Source: Hymenopus coronatus (Eukaryota > Arthropoda > Insecta > Mantodea > Hymenopodidae). Taken from it: DNA of 64,000 nt. Both the position numbers and the translations under genes were made by a program. The DNA lies in the NCBI GenBank assembly GCA_030762935.1, contig CM060883.1:48290501-48354500 (forward strand). The letters are read 5' to 3'. The notes under the pieces are model-generated. The model ran no database searches, was not told the origin of the DNA, and worked only from the letters and a program-made list of their open reading frames with translations. Of the stretch, positions 1 through 10,934 are shown in pieces; the first letter of the stretch is position 1; each line of letters starts with the position of its first letter.

Positions 1-213
1 TCCAATAATTATCAGAAATTGAAATGCTTCAGGCATTCCGACACGCCATTAAATTTCCAAATTGGCTCGTATTTTTCCGGTAAACCGCAAATTAATTGGC
101 TGACCTAATAGTTGAGTAAATTTTAAAGCCCAGGACTGACAGAACTTTTAACAATGTAAGTCACCATTAGGGTATATCATCAAAATAATTTCGGATGGAG
201 AATGTAATGCCAT
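1..213. other. no feature recognised
   Basis: AT-rich sequence with no convincing coding or repeat signature. Confidence 0.5.
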
Positions 214-299
214 GTCATTTGGTGCTTAGAGCAACCGGACAGATCCTGGCAGATCAGTGGTTCAAAATCCCCTATGACATTGAGTTTTTCAGTATGACT
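214..299 (+). mobile_element. SINE-G relic (tRNA-related)
   Basis: Resembles 59357-59445: shared TTAGAGCAACCG, a B-box-like GTTCAAA stretch, and a shared 3' part with CATTGA and TTTTTCAGT. Diverged, and it abuts the mariner terminal repeat. Confidence 0.5.
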
Positions 300-324
300 A
301 ATTTTCCTAGTTGTAACCAACTGG

Positions 325-1535
325 GAGCGTTCAATAAGTCCTTAGAAAAACCAAGAAATTACACTCGTATCATCGATAAAAAGTTGCTATTTAGTAACCG
401 TCGGCTCTTACCAGATAGCAGTTCAAGTTTCAGTTATATCCGCCATGTGCTTTCGTTGCCATAAGTGATAGAATCAGCAATCTTGTTCTTCTTTAGAAAG
501 ACGGAAAAAAGAAGAGTTTCGAGCAGTGATTCAACACTTTATTTAAAAGGAAACACCGAAAGAGATAAAAGCAGAGTTGGATGAAGTTCAGGACACATCT
601 ACTCCTGCGTTTGCAACAATTTGCAATTGGACAAATGAATTTAAACGTGGCCGTACATTCATAAATCATGAACATCGTTCCGGACTAGTAGATGTGCCTT
701 CCTCCGAAATTGACAAAATCCAGGACATGGTTTTGAGTGATATACGAACCAAAGTTTGCGAAATAGTAGAGGCCACAGGCATATCACAAGGTGCAGTGTT
801 CACAATTTTATACCAAAAATTAGGTCTGATAAAGGTCTTGGCAAGATGGGTGCCGCGTTTGCTCTCAATGGAGAATAAACGCAATCGTGTGATCTATTCG
901 GAAGCTAGTTTGTTACTTTTCCGTCGAGTTTCTGCACGATACATAACTTGGATCAAACACGGATACACTACTATACTTCAGAGACAAAAGTACTCTCGAA
1001 ATAGTGGGATTTTAAAGGCGAACCGGCTCCGAAGAAGGCAAAGGTGGTGAAATCTGCAGACAAGGTGATAACCTCAGTTTTTTGGGGGTGCACGTAGAAT
1101 CATCTACATTGATTACTTGCAGAAAGAAGAACGATAAACGAGAGTATTATTTATCGTTATTGAATCGGTTGAACGGAGAAACCAAGAAAAAAACGACCTC
1201 ATCTGGCAAAGGAAAAGATTCTCTTCCATCAAGACAATGCAAGAGTGCACAGCTGCGCAATTTCGATGGATAGAATTTTATAATTAAAGTTCGATTTATT
1301 ACAACATCCACCGTATTCGCAAGATTTTACCCCCAATGACTTTTTTACTATTTCCAAACTTGAAAAAGTTGCTTAGCGGAAAATGATTCACGACTAACGA
1401 AGAGATCATCTCCCAAACAGATACCTATTTTGAAGACCTTCCGAAATCGTACTTCCTGGAAGGCTTAAAACGGTTGGAGAAACGCTGAATAAAATGTATC
1501 GAGGTAAAAGGAGATTATTTGAAAAATAAAAAAAA
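325..1535 (+). pseudogene. decayed mariner-like element (MLE1)
   Basis: The end sequence GTTCAATAAGTCCTTAGAAA at 331 also occurs at 55680 and, inverted, near 57160 at the two ends of another mariner. A broken transposase follows in several frames: an HTH region at 577-884 (ATICNWTNEFKRGRTF, then WVPRLLS), then fragments with DETW-like, EPAPKKAK-like and YYLSLLNRLN segments, and a C-terminal part near 1430-1530 (DLPKSYFLEGLKRL-like, then KGDYL). Frameshifts and stops interrupt it, so it is inactive. The 3' TIR is missing because repeat R1 begins at about 1540. Confidence 0.85.
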
Positions 1536-1537
1536 GC

Positions 1538-2394
1538 TGATGTGTTACACTCACATGATTTTCTCTGCAACACATTATGGTTAAAAAGCTTATGCTTCTG
1601 TTTACTTCATACTAATTGAGAAAACAATAGCAGAAATAGTCTTATTACTTGTTACCTTGTAAGTAGAAGCGAAATAAGGAGTACTATAGGTTAAAATAAT
1701 AATCAAAAGCTTGTTACTATGTGACTGAAGTTCCTTTGTTTGTATGGTTAGGAGTTGACAAATTCCTGTATGAGATAAGTATTAGATTTTTAAAGCAGAA
1801 GCCAATAACAAGAAATATCTCAAAAACGATCAACTCCACGAAAAAAAAAAATGTATATGACAAAAATTGTGAGTTTTAACGTGCTCTACAGTTTTTGTGT
1901 TTAAGAGTTTTTGTCCATCTCTTACGGTTTAGCAGTTATGCAAAATTCCGTAAAATTCATCCAGAATAAAGTAGTCTGAGAGGCTTTTCCCAGAAAATTC
2001 AAGATATACATTTTATTTGTCAGGTAAATATGTTTAATAAACGAAATTTTAATCAAAATCGTTAGAGCCATTTTTGAGAAAATCAAAATTTTCGAAAAAA
2101 GTTCCATGTAAAGGGTAGTTTGGGGTGGGGCTATTTTTCTCAAAATCTTCGTGTCGCATCCCTGTAAGATACTAAACTTAAATACCAAGTTTGGTATTTT
2201 ATCGACTTTTCGTTTTTAAGTTATCGTGTTCACACACACGCGTTCGCGGACCTTTTTGTGAAAATGCTTTTTTTGGACACAGGGGACTATAAAACGTATA
2301 TTCCCGGTGAAATCTCGGTATCGAATTTTTGGGTGGAGTGCAATACCTTCTCTATACACTATGTACATAGTACGTATAGAGGAAGTGAAAATCT
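1538..2394 (+). repeat. R1 dispersed repeat, near full length
   Basis: Reference copy of R1. The 5' end resembles CTGATGTGTTCCATTCAC. Then come a small hairpin with GCTAAT/ATTAGC arms in better copies, a conserved AAGGGTAGTTTGGGGTGGGG box near 2110, CCAAGTTTGGTATTT, a CA/GT tract, and a terminal palindrome around ACACTATGTACATAGT before GTATAGAGGAAGTGAAAA. No coding capacity seen. Confidence 0.85.
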
Positions 2395-4280
2395 ACCAAA
2401 TATAATTTATCTTTTTCTAAGGATTTATTGAACGACCTCGTATACACTGTTTGATAAAAATACACAATTAACACAAATTTTAAGAAAGTGGAGAAAGTAT
2501 TGTATTTTACTCAATTTCATAACAGAGTTCAGTGGAAATACTGTAAACTTGCTGTGTAACGTCTGGGTCCAAATCCCTGTTCATTGCGCCATTTTATTTT
2601 CGGCGTCTAGGCTATTATTCAAGACCTTGCCCCAACATCCAATACGCCACACAACGGCATTCACCTCCACGATATTAATCGCTGGGTAGATGCCTCGCCA
2701 TTTCCTAATGCCAGAACCACAAGACTTAGTTGCTGGATCAGTTAGTCACGGTCCTGGTTTCATATAACTTTGTATTTTAACTATCAACATTTAAGAACGG
2801 TCAAATACCAATACTAAACACACGAAATTCAGTGTAGGAGCTCCAAATGTAACTCTTTCATTACATACATAATCATTTGCTCCAATAATTGAACAAAGAT
2901 TTTGAATATATATATTTTATTTGCTTATGCTATTTTAGGTGCAATTTCCCTAGTAATATCAATTGCAATTCTATGTTATACCTTTTATTAGTATAAATCC
3001 TCGAGGACCCCAAAACAACCTAAATATAAAACCCTATAACTATATAGAGATTTCAAATAATTAACACATCAAAATGTGTGAGGGATTTTGCGAGCTCAAT
3101 GGGGAAAGTGAACAAAGTTCTGCACGTGAATACGTAATTCGAGGAATTTAGAATTTAGTACTAATCCTTTACAAAGCAACTATTTAAGTACATTAGCAAT
3201 AATCATTGATAACATCCACCTAAAAATCATCTATTCGCAACAGAATCCCGGCACCCATACATTCACTAGACCAAGTAGTAAAATTGAATACCTCTATTTA
3301 CAGCATATAAAGCCATAAACATGTACATCAATTTATGCATATAAAAGGGTTAGAAACACTTAATTTTATTTACGAATAACACTTCTTAAATCTCTATTAG
3401 AAAGATTTGTATGTAATATAAGATTGTCTTTGTACCAGTGTCGTCGAAATACATCCTCTTGGTAATTTTATAATTATTTTACATGTAACGTAACTAGCAC
3501 TGTAATCAATATATTCCCCAGTAGATAAGCACTGTCTAACTGGAGAAATTCTTTCTTACCTTGGACTCGACGAAAACCATTCAAAACCTCTTTCCGCTGG
3601 TCTTGGAGACTTCGTCACCTGTTGCCTCCATTGAAATGAAAACCAGGCAAAACAGATAATTTCCAACATAGCCGAGAAAAAAAGTTTGCCTTAAGCAATC
3701 TGGAAGATATGTTCAAATAGGTCTAACTGCAGTCCTCGCTGTCAATATAGCTTTAGGAAACTTCCCTTTTGGAAGCGTCTTTTCTCAAATCTAGGAACAA
3801 CACACAGCACTCAGGCAGTTCCTTTACCTAAGAAATGTCATTCTTACGAGGCATGGCCCTAAAACTTGGGCAGTCTAATTATACTGTTTTTTCCATAACT
3901 TTTTACGTTTAGAAACACACACACACTGCCCGACTTGACTGGCGTCTGGATTCCGATTCTCTGTATTCTCCTGTACCGTATTCCTTTCTGCCCTTTTACA
4001 ACCCTGCCTCGTGGTGCGTTCAGAACGGCGCAACAAATCCAATCTCGCAATGTCAATGTAGCCAACTAACCTTCCGACGTCATATGACCGTGAGTAACCC
4101 TCAACATGGCCAGCTACGCAACCATCGCAGGATTTGTCACGTTTCAATATACGTTTAGAGATTATCCGCTGAATCTGCACAAAATGTTTAAACCAGACGT
4201 AATCTTGAATAGCATAACCTCAAAAGAAAAATTCGGATAAGTTTTCATAAAATCCTAACCTCCAACTGTCCTTTGATGGA
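2395..4280. other. intergenic, no confident gene
   Basis: Mostly AT-rich. 2540-2760 has a SINE-like piece (GTCTGGGTCCAAATCCCTG resembles a B box), and 3880-4180 is richer in G+C without a recognisable product. A minus-strand frame at 3680-3555 ends at a plausible GTAAGA donor but matches nothing I know. Confidence 0.4.
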
Positions 4281-4284
4281 AAAG

Positions 4285-4515
4285 GTTTTGTTGATCTAGC
4301 TTTTTCTATTTTCCTTCTATTTTTTTTTTTAAAAACGGTCATAACCGTTTTAATTAAAATACAATATTCTTAAAATATTTGTATGACAAATAAAATGTTT
4401 AGTTTGGATTTTCTGGCAGTAGCCTGTGAATTTTCTTCATTCTGAATGAGTTTTGTATAGTTGGTAAACTGTAAGGTATAAACAAAACATATAAAATAAA
4501 TTATTGATTCCTTAA
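4285..4515 (-). repeat. R1 fragment
   Basis: The TTTTAATTAAAATACAATAT, GACAAATAAAATGT and GGTAAACTGTAAG segments match the middle of R1 in reverse orientation. Diverged. Confidence 0.6.
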
Positions 4516-4855
4516 AACACATCATTTATATCAAATTCATATCTTATAAAACTAACAATTTTCGAAGCATTCGCTGTCACTGATTTGAATCTTTCAAGTG
4601 CTATGTCACCATTCTTTTGTTTCTCGTGATGTCATGGAAACAATATGGAATTTCAAAGACAGCATAAAGCGATCCGCTTTTAAATATGACTATCTATTCG
4701 TTTCCATTCTCCCTCTTATATTTATTTACAAGGAAATGCACAATGAAAGTATTGATACAAACGTTTATTTTCTTAACAGGAGTAAATATCAAAATATCTT
4801 ATTGATGAGTAGGAATGACATATGAATGAAACACATTCGGATTTTACATTCTCTA
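4516..4855. other. no feature recognised
   Basis: AT-rich sequence without a supported gene. It contains ATGTCACCATTC-like text and short chance frames only. Confidence 0.4.
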
Positions 4856-4859
4856 CTAT

Positions 4860-5405
4860 GTAAAGTAAGTAAAGGAGGTATTGAATTTCACCTAAGGGAC
4901 AGGACAGGACACTTGACTCGACACCAAACCTGAGGTTATTGCACCTGCGCCCCATGTAAGGACGCCCCCAGGAGGGAGGGTGAAATCACCGGGCGACCGG
5001 AATCAGGATCAGCAATGATAGGTTTGCAGTCAGAAGCACACCGACAATCGGACACGAAGATCGCTGCCTCCTGCAGGAGAGGCATTCCTGCAACCGGCCA
5101 CGAAGACATTTACTTAGAGCATAATTTGTCCCTGCCACACCGCACCGAGCACAATTGCCGATACTTCCAACCCTGAAAGAAGCAAACAGGTTGAAGGATT
5201 GAAGGTTGATGTAATGACAGTGGAAACGACATGGAGGGACAAGAAATTCGGGGGATGAAGGAAACCTACTAAGAATTCGCCTCGTGACCCGGGAAAACTC
5301 CCCAAAAATATGGTACAGGTAGGCCGGCCACAGGAAGCGAACCCGGACATCCCGAATGCGGGCTACTGACTTTACCACCTGAGTCATCCCCTCGGTTTCC
5401 ACCTA
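4860..5405 (-). mobile_element. SINE-H, long tRNA-headed SINE
   Basis: On the minus strand it starts with an A-box-like GGATGACTCAGGTGGTAAAG and a B-box-like GTCCGGGTTCGCTTCC (about 5400-5330), followed by a G+C-rich body to about 4860. The 138-codon frame here is probably only the SINE read through. No second copy in the window, so the family call is inference. Confidence 0.5.
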
Positions 5406-5439
5406 AAGCTACTATACTGAAATTTCACTAGAATGAATA

Positions 5440-5590
5440 TTTTGAGGCTCCCTGGACATGCGTGCATGTGTGTGTATGTGTGTGTGTGTGAGGTATATGT
5501 TTGTAAAAAACGAAAAGTCGGTTAAATACCAAACTCGGTGTTTAAGTTCAGTATCTTCCGAAGGTGCGACACGAAGATTTTCAACAAAAT
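5440..5590 (-). repeat. R1 fragment, left of a SINE-C insertion
   Basis: GT tract, AAACGAAAAGTCGGTTAAAT, CCAAACTCGGTGTTTAAG and GCGACACGAAGATTTTCA match reverse R1. R1 sequence resumes near 5845 after SINE-C. Confidence 0.75.
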
Positions 5591-5830
5591 CTTCATGTCC
5601 GCCTCTGTGGTGGGAGGGCAGCGTGTCTGTCTTCATTCAAGAGGTCCCGAGTTCGAATTTAGGTTACAGTGAGCTACCGGATACTGTTTTTCCGGGGTGA
5701 ACACCTGAATGTCAAGGAACTTTAAGCTTCATGGACCCCGGGCTCTTTTGAGCAACATATCGCCGATATAATCTCAGGTTAAATGACGTTAAAAATATAA
5801 AATGTCTGCACCATACTAGCCTTTACACAC
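5591..5830 (+). mobile_element. SINE-C
   Basis: tRNA-like head with B box GGTCCCGAGTTCGAATT, body with TTTTTCCGGGGTGAACACC, GACCCCGGGCTC and CGATATAATCTCAGGTTAAA. A reverse copy lies at 22437-22680. It splits an R1 copy. Confidence 0.65.
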
Positions 5831-5844
5831 ATATTTATTTCGGA

Positions 5845-6020
5845 ATTTCCGATTTTATCAAAAGTTATAATAATGGTTTTGATTAAAATGTGATATTAAA
5901 GATATTTACATGGCAAAATGCATAATCGAACTTTCTGTGAAGTCCTCCTCATTTGGAAAGATTTTTGTATAATCTTGTGTAGCTGTAAATGTTAAGCGAT
6001 AAACAGCTACAAAATCGTAG
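5845..6020 (-). repeat. R1 fragment, right of SINE-C
   Basis: TTTTGATTAAAATGTGATAT, ATTTACATGGCAAAATG and the following segment continue reverse R1 from the piece at 5440-5590. Confidence 0.6.
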
Positions 6021-6099
6021 ATCTCTTTCTTCTGGTTCTTCTTTATTCTTCTTCTTCTCCCTCTGTTTACCCTTCTCGTACGTGGAACTTACACCCTCC

Positions 6100-6380
6100 C
6101 AGGTCTTAGAAGCCAGCGCATAGTTCAGATGTGTGTTGAATAGACGGACTCTGGATCAGAGAGAGGAGCCAGGAGGGATGATCAACCCGATTCCTGGAAT
6201 AAGAGTAAGAAATGGGATGAATGTTACTGAAATGGATGAAAGGAAACATGAATATGGAAGAGATGGTGGAATGAATTGCGGTGAAACTGGAGAATCCGGA
6301 GAAAACCTGTCCACATGACGCTTTGTCGACCACAAATCCTATCTGTGGTCCCCTAGGATCAAACCCGGACCACGCTAAGT
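6100..6380 (-). mobile_element. SINE-B, diverged copy
   Basis: GGTGAAACTGGAGAATCCGG, AGAAAACCTGTCCACATGAC, CACAAATCC and ATCAAACCCGGACCACGC match the reverse of SINE-B (see 28127-28371). The distal part is strongly diverged. Confidence 0.65.
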
Positions 6381-6912
6381 GCCGCTTATAGATATCTTTA
6401 AAACACAAAACGCATTTCAAATAAGTGTTTTGTTCTATCAGCTATTTCAAAGATATCCATTACTAATGGTTTCAATTGTTCAGCATTTTATCAGCCTTTT
6501 AAGTCATTTAGATATTCAGTTGTTTCTCAAGATAGCATAGAAAGAGTATGCAATGTTACGACCAACATACAGCATCCAGTTCTTAATTATATGGGTCGTT
6601 ATTTCCTGGTATCTATAATGAAATGTGTAATGTAGCTATTTCTGCAAAGATTTACTTTGATAAAAGTGAATCAGGTGAAAAAAAATCAACTTTCGTAAGT
6701 ATAGTTTATGTATTCAGTAATAAACGTCGGAGATTAGAGAAGGTCATGCGAATGTAACACATCAGAATATTTTGGCATAATACATTCAAAATAATAAAAC
6801 ATACAATCACTCTGTGTGAAACACAGAACAGAATCTAGATTTCGTGTAGTTTTTTTAAAACTATTCCTCGATTCTGTAATAGTGCATTTCACACATTTGC
6901 ATCGTAATATAC
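6381..6912. other. AT-rich spacer with faint R1 end
   Basis: No gene. GGTCATGCGAATGTAACACA and TCAG near 6740-6768 look like the 5' end of a reverse R1 copy, otherwise nothing. Confidence 0.35.
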
Positions 6913-7800
6913 TACAGGGTTACTACAAAAGAAATAGACAACTTCAACTGCCTGTAAAACAAAAACTATTAGAGATAGCAACCTAATTATTTTGGAGGTA
7001 TGTTGAGAAACTCTCAAAGTTTCGTTTGTTACTATTGGTAACGCTGTAGTGTTTTGTTTGTTGTTGCAGAAGCTGAAATGGCGGAAAATCCTGTAGAAAA
7101 GGCATATTGCGGTTGGAATTTGCTAGAACGCAATCAGCAACTGTTGTCCAACGACATTTTAGAACACGTTACCACAAAAATGAAATGATGCGCTCACAAA
7201 AACCACATCGTCTTCATCATGTCGCAACATGTCGATGCAAAAGTCACGCCGTATGACCTTATCTTCTTCACTCAGAAACTGCAACATCTGTAATCTGTAT
7301 GGCATCATGTGCAGTCGCTTCCGCAAGATTTTCCATACAGTTTGCTGTGGAATTTGTAATTGCATGCTTGCCCTAGATGTCGATATCTGTGGGCTTGTTA
7401 TGTAGGCAGAACGAACACGTTCAACGTTTTCTTCCGAAACTCTTGGTCTTCCCGAGCTCTTCCCTTTGCACAAACATCCCGTTGTCTCGAATTTTCTATA
7501 CCAGTCGTAGATTGACTGTCTAGTCGGCGGCGTTTTGTGGTAACGTGTTCTAAAATGTCGTTGGACAACAGTTGCTGATTGCGTTCTAGCAAATTCCAAT
7601 ACGCAACATGCCTTTTCCACAGGATTTTCCGCCATTTCAGCGTCTGCAACAACAAACAAAACACTACAGCGTTACCAATAGTAACAAACGAAACTTTGAG
7701 AGTTTCTCAACATACTTCCAAAATAATTAGGTTGCTATCTCTAATAGTTTTTGTTTTACAGGTAGTTGAAGTTGTCTATTTCTTTTGTAGTGACCCTGTA
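6913..7800 (-). mobile_element. foldback DNA transposon with transposase N-terminus
   Basis: The two ends are inverted copies of each other: 6913-7179 and 7533-7800 match over about 265 bp with few differences. The ends read TACAGGGT(T/C)ACTAC, suggesting a TA target site. The arms include the start of the transposase frame (MAENPVEKA). The right arm continues into a 166-codon minus-strand frame (7659-7159) with the HTH layout of DUF4817-type Tc1/mariner-like transposases: TRQSIYDWYRKFETTGC, SGRPRVSEENVERVRSAY, then TVWKILRKRLHMMPYRLQ. The frame ends where it meets the left arm, so the catalytic DDE half is missing. It looks like a snap-back rearrangement of a longer element; whether it can move in trans is unknown. 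Confidence 0.87.
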
Positions 7801-8660
7801 TTATAACACTATCTTAATAATACTTTTAAGATACTTTGTTTACATTTTCAATTATTTAAAAACTCATGTCTTGTTACCTAAACTGTATTGTTTATTCTGA
7901 TATACCTCCTAATTAGGTTTGAGCACTCCTTTGGCTGATAGTGAGTGTGGCCCCCTTTTGTTTGTGCTAACTGTTCCAGGCTATTCCTTATGTTTCTCAG
8001 ATGTTCTCTTTCTTATCCACTTTTCTTTTACCTTTTCCAAATATCACCCTATTTCTTTAATTCTTATCTTTCCCTTGACTCTCAACATTTTCATTGCTAC
8101 CATCTCTCCTGCCATCTATTTTATTCGCAACTTTCTTTCCTCTTTACATTCACTTAAACAGTGAACAATATTGACCTGCTCCCCGCATAAAATATAACGT
8201 TCTAATTCATTACCTCTTATTCCTTTAAAGGTATTGTTTTTGTCATCATCCAAGTCACTCCTTCTCTCTCTTGTTAATTAGTATTTATACATAATTATAC
8301 ATTTACGTACCCATAACTTGTTAATTCTTTGCTCACTCCCTGGTTTCTGTTTATTTATATCTTCTATCCTATATCTCACTGATTTCATTTTCTTCTCCAT
8401 CCCTATTTCCTCAACATTTCTATAGCTCCACCAACCAGCACTTAAGTGCCTTCAGTTGTTTCCTACATATTTGTAGCAGATTTTCATCTTCGCTCTTTAG
8501 AGACCTATACTAAAATTTCAAATCCCTCTCTAGAAATGCCTCTATTCTTCCCGATCTTCCTAAGAGTGCGATACCGAAGCCTCCCGGACCCTTAAAAGTC
8601 CTTAAATGCATAGCCCCCAAGCCTCCCCAAAGCAGGTAGTCTCGAAACAAGTAACAGTTA
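7801..8660. other. no feature recognised
   Basis: Pyrimidine-rich stretch (TTTC/CTTT-rich, about 7990-8450) that gives long chance frames on the plus strand. No homology seen. Confidence 0.45.
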
Positions 8661-8664
8661 ATTA

Positions 8665-8943
8665 TTATATTAGTTTTGATGGCCTGTCACACATATCTTC
8701 CGTAGCTTTTCTCTTCAGATCACAAAGTGTTTTCTGTCTCTGAATTTTGCCACTAGGTGGTGCCGCGTGGTTATGGTCCTCTTGAATACCCAGGACATCT
8801 AATTCTTCAATGGAAAAGGTTCTAATAAAAGTTTTGCAACTTTTAACATTGCACGTCCATCGCGCTACCCCACTTTTTAAACTCTTCTGGAACCCGAAAG
8901 CGTAGCCGTTCCGAAGTAGACTTCTCCTCCCTGTCCTACTCAC
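8665..8943 (-). CDS. FLYWCH-type zinc-finger fragment
   Basis: A 92-codon frame on the minus strand. Residues about 5-60 show the FLYWCH pattern: GRRSLLRNGYAFGFQKS, then RWTCNVKSCKTFIRTF, then EDHNHAAPP, supplying the Cys-Cys and HNH ligands. It continues QKTLCDLKRKATEDMCDRPS, the run-on seen after FLYWCH domains in insect MULE-type transposase relatives. The frame stops at TAA soon after. It may be one exon of a domesticated gene or a fragment of a MULE element. No splice partner was identified, so function is not assigned. Confidence 0.6.
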   Translation of the reverse strand: MSRTGRRSLLRNGYAFGFQKSLKSGVARWTCNVKSCKTFIRTFSIEELDVLGIQEDHNHAAPPSGKIQRQKTLCDLKRKATEDMCDRPSKLI

Positions 8944-9137
8944 GTAATATCAGTCTCGTCGCAAAACATGTTAACTTTGCCGTACAGTGAAAGAAATCAA
9001 GGAAAAGATTAGGTATACCCATTCCACTCCACCTGCTGTTAAATGACACCGGTTTCGCGGGAGGCTTGGGGGTTTTTACCTGCTAAGCTTACCTGGGTAC
9101 GGGAGGCTTCGGTCCTGCGCCCCTTCCTAATTGTAGT

Positions 9138-9420
9138 CGTGCTCCGTGGTATAGGGGTAATACGTTTCCGAATGTCGCGGGTTGAAACCCGGCGGAGGGC
9201 GATAGATATAATGCGATGGTATAAACGTCCTTAGAATGGCTTCCTTCGGTTATCCGTGTCGTAGATTTACAGCAAGTAAAAGAAAGTCTGGCTACTAAAG
9301 AAGCCTATGAGCAATGTCTTTCACGCCTAATATAGAATGGGACGCTGAGATCTATAGGGGCTAAAGAGTCTTCACAATGTTTATAGAACCAGAAGAAGTA
9401 TTAGCCATATCCATTGCAAA
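9138..9420 (+). mobile_element. SINE-A
   Basis: tRNA-like head (A box CGTGGTATAGGGGTAA, B box GGGTTGAAACC) followed by the SINE-A body: CTTAGAATGGCTTCCTTCGG, CGTAGATTTACAGCA and AATGGGACGCTGAGA. The tail is poor. It faces an inverted copy starting at 9490. Confidence 0.8.
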
Positions 9421-9489
9421 CCTGTGCTCCTTTTTAAAGGATGCAGTTGTAATGAATTAGCTCTAAACGATACAGGTAAATGATATTGT

Positions 9490-10075
9490 GTGATTCTCAG
9501 CGTCCCATTCTACACTGGACATGAAAGACCGCTTAAATTTGCTCAGAGGCCTCTCTATTAGACTTGAGGTTCTTTTACGTGCCGCAAATCTACGACACGG
9601 GACCCACGGTTTTACTTCCCTTCCATAGGAAGGATTGCTAAGGATTTTTACGCGACCTTGGGTATACGAAGGGTCGTCTCCTTAGCGCGGTGGTAGCGCA
9701 GCTGCTTACCAAGCGTGAGACCTGGGTTCGATCCCCAGTACCGGCGTGGGGATTTTTCCCCCGCTGGGAGACCTGGCCCGGGGTGCACTCAGCCTCGTAA
9801 GGTCCCTGGGGGGCCAATTGAGGAGCTACTTGATGGAGAAGTAGCGGCTCCAGGTCACGAGGACCGCATTAACCGGCCGGGAGGGACTCGAGGCGCTGAC
9901 CACGTCTCACCCTCCAATACTGCACCCCATCCATGACGTCTGAGGTGGACCGAGATGGGGGACGCAGCGGCCGGGTGGTAGGCCAAGGTTCCCCGTGAGC
10001 TGTCGTGCCATGGAGTTATGGGTATACGAAGTTAGCATGGCAACCATTACACCACGGAGGGCGACAACGATACAG
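9490..10075 (-). mobile_element. SINE-A, interrupted by SINE-D
   Basis: Reverse SINE-A: body 9490-9671 (CTCAGCGTCCCATTC, GAGGCCTCTCTATTAGACTT) and head 10020-10075 (TTAGCATGGCAACCATTACA, CCACGGAGGG). The two parts are separated by SINE-D, whose insertion duplicated GGGTATACGAAG. Confidence 0.85.
9672..10019 (+). mobile_element. SINE-D inserted in SINE-A, 12-bp TSD
   Basis: A G+C-rich tRNA-headed element: A-box-like TAGCGCGGTGGTAGCGCAGC and B box CTGGGTTCGATCCCCAG. The body includes TTTCCCCCGCTGGGAGACC, GGAGCTACTTGATGGAGAAG and CACCCCATCCATGAC. It is flanked on both sides by GGGTATACGAAG (9660-9671 and 10020-10031). A second copy is at 52864-53184. There is no poly-A tail; it ends TGTCGTGCCATGGAGTTAT. 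Confidence 0.88.
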
Positions 10076-10934
10076 ATAGCACAATAAGTCCCAGGCTGAA
10101 GTGCGCTCAGAGAAATGACGGGAGTCTGTATCGTAAATGAAGAAGAAGAAAGTCTCCATAAATAAAACTCAATTTCATTTCATTTCCTATGTGTATTTAT
10201 CGTTACCCCTGTTTGTTGCTCTGATTAGCCCATTCTATATCTATGGTATACTTTTCCCTATGTCCATCGCGTATAATAATGTTGCTTCTAGTGTTGTCTC
10301 GTAAACTCTCTCTAATCGCTTACTACTAGCATAATAAAACCCAGAGTTACAACCTTCTTCAGCTCAAAACAGTTGAGAGCGGAAGCAGGCAGTTGTTTAG
10401 AATTCAAGAACCTGTGGTGAGTTTTGACGCGGGAGCCGGTCGAAGTCGAACCGACAAGAAGAGAAATTATTTTAATCTGAACGTTGATTACATTGGTAGC
10501 ACTGGGGAGAGTGATGATAAGTCATGCTGATTGCACTCCACAGCTAATCTGCATTCCATTAGATTCGGATGTAATGAATAATCAAAATGCCCTCGGCCGC
10601 CGAGAAAGGGGAGCCATGCAAACGTATTCCACAGCTCTGAGTGACTTTGCCACAATGTTGAGGTTGGCTACAGTGTGTTTCCACATCGACTCCACTTCTG
10701 GCCACGAGTTTCTCTCTCCACTCCTTTACAAACTATTTTTACAAAAACTGTTCACAATGATCGCAATAAACATTTACAGAAATAGTTTCAGTACATTCCG
10801 TTGTAGATGCAAGGGGACAGAGGACACTAAAATGATAAGCAAATGTTTAAAAAGTGAGTCGCTATATGCTGGCTTTGAAATTCCACGCTATTTATATGAC
10901 ATCCTGAAAACAACTGAATACTGACACCACTTAA
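10076..10934. other. intergenic with an unrecognised 146-codon frame
   Basis: The longest frame is 10484-10924 (+). I do not recognise its product: it has no clear domain, signal peptide or strong codon bias. Probably chance, or a relic of an unknown element. Confidence 0.35.

Noticed and set aside
1538..2394. R1 as a canonical Helitron
   Set aside because: The 3' end does not finish in CTRR a few bases after the hairpin; only a Helentron/HINE-type relationship remains possible.
3555..3680. Possible minus-strand first exon (MLEIICFAWFSFQWRQQVTK) with a GTAAGA donor
   Set aside because: Only about 37 codons, no recognisable product and no partner exon; the frame closes with TAA at the donor, so coincidence is likely.
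4986..5402. 138-codon minus-strand frame with Cys-rich stretches
   Set aside because: Coincides with a tRNA-headed SINE-like unit (A and B boxes at its start); the Cys spacing fits no zinc-finger family I know.
10484..10924. 146-codon plus-strand frame
   Set aside because: No recognisable domain, no coding-like base composition and an R1 copy immediately downstream; kept only as an unassigned interval.
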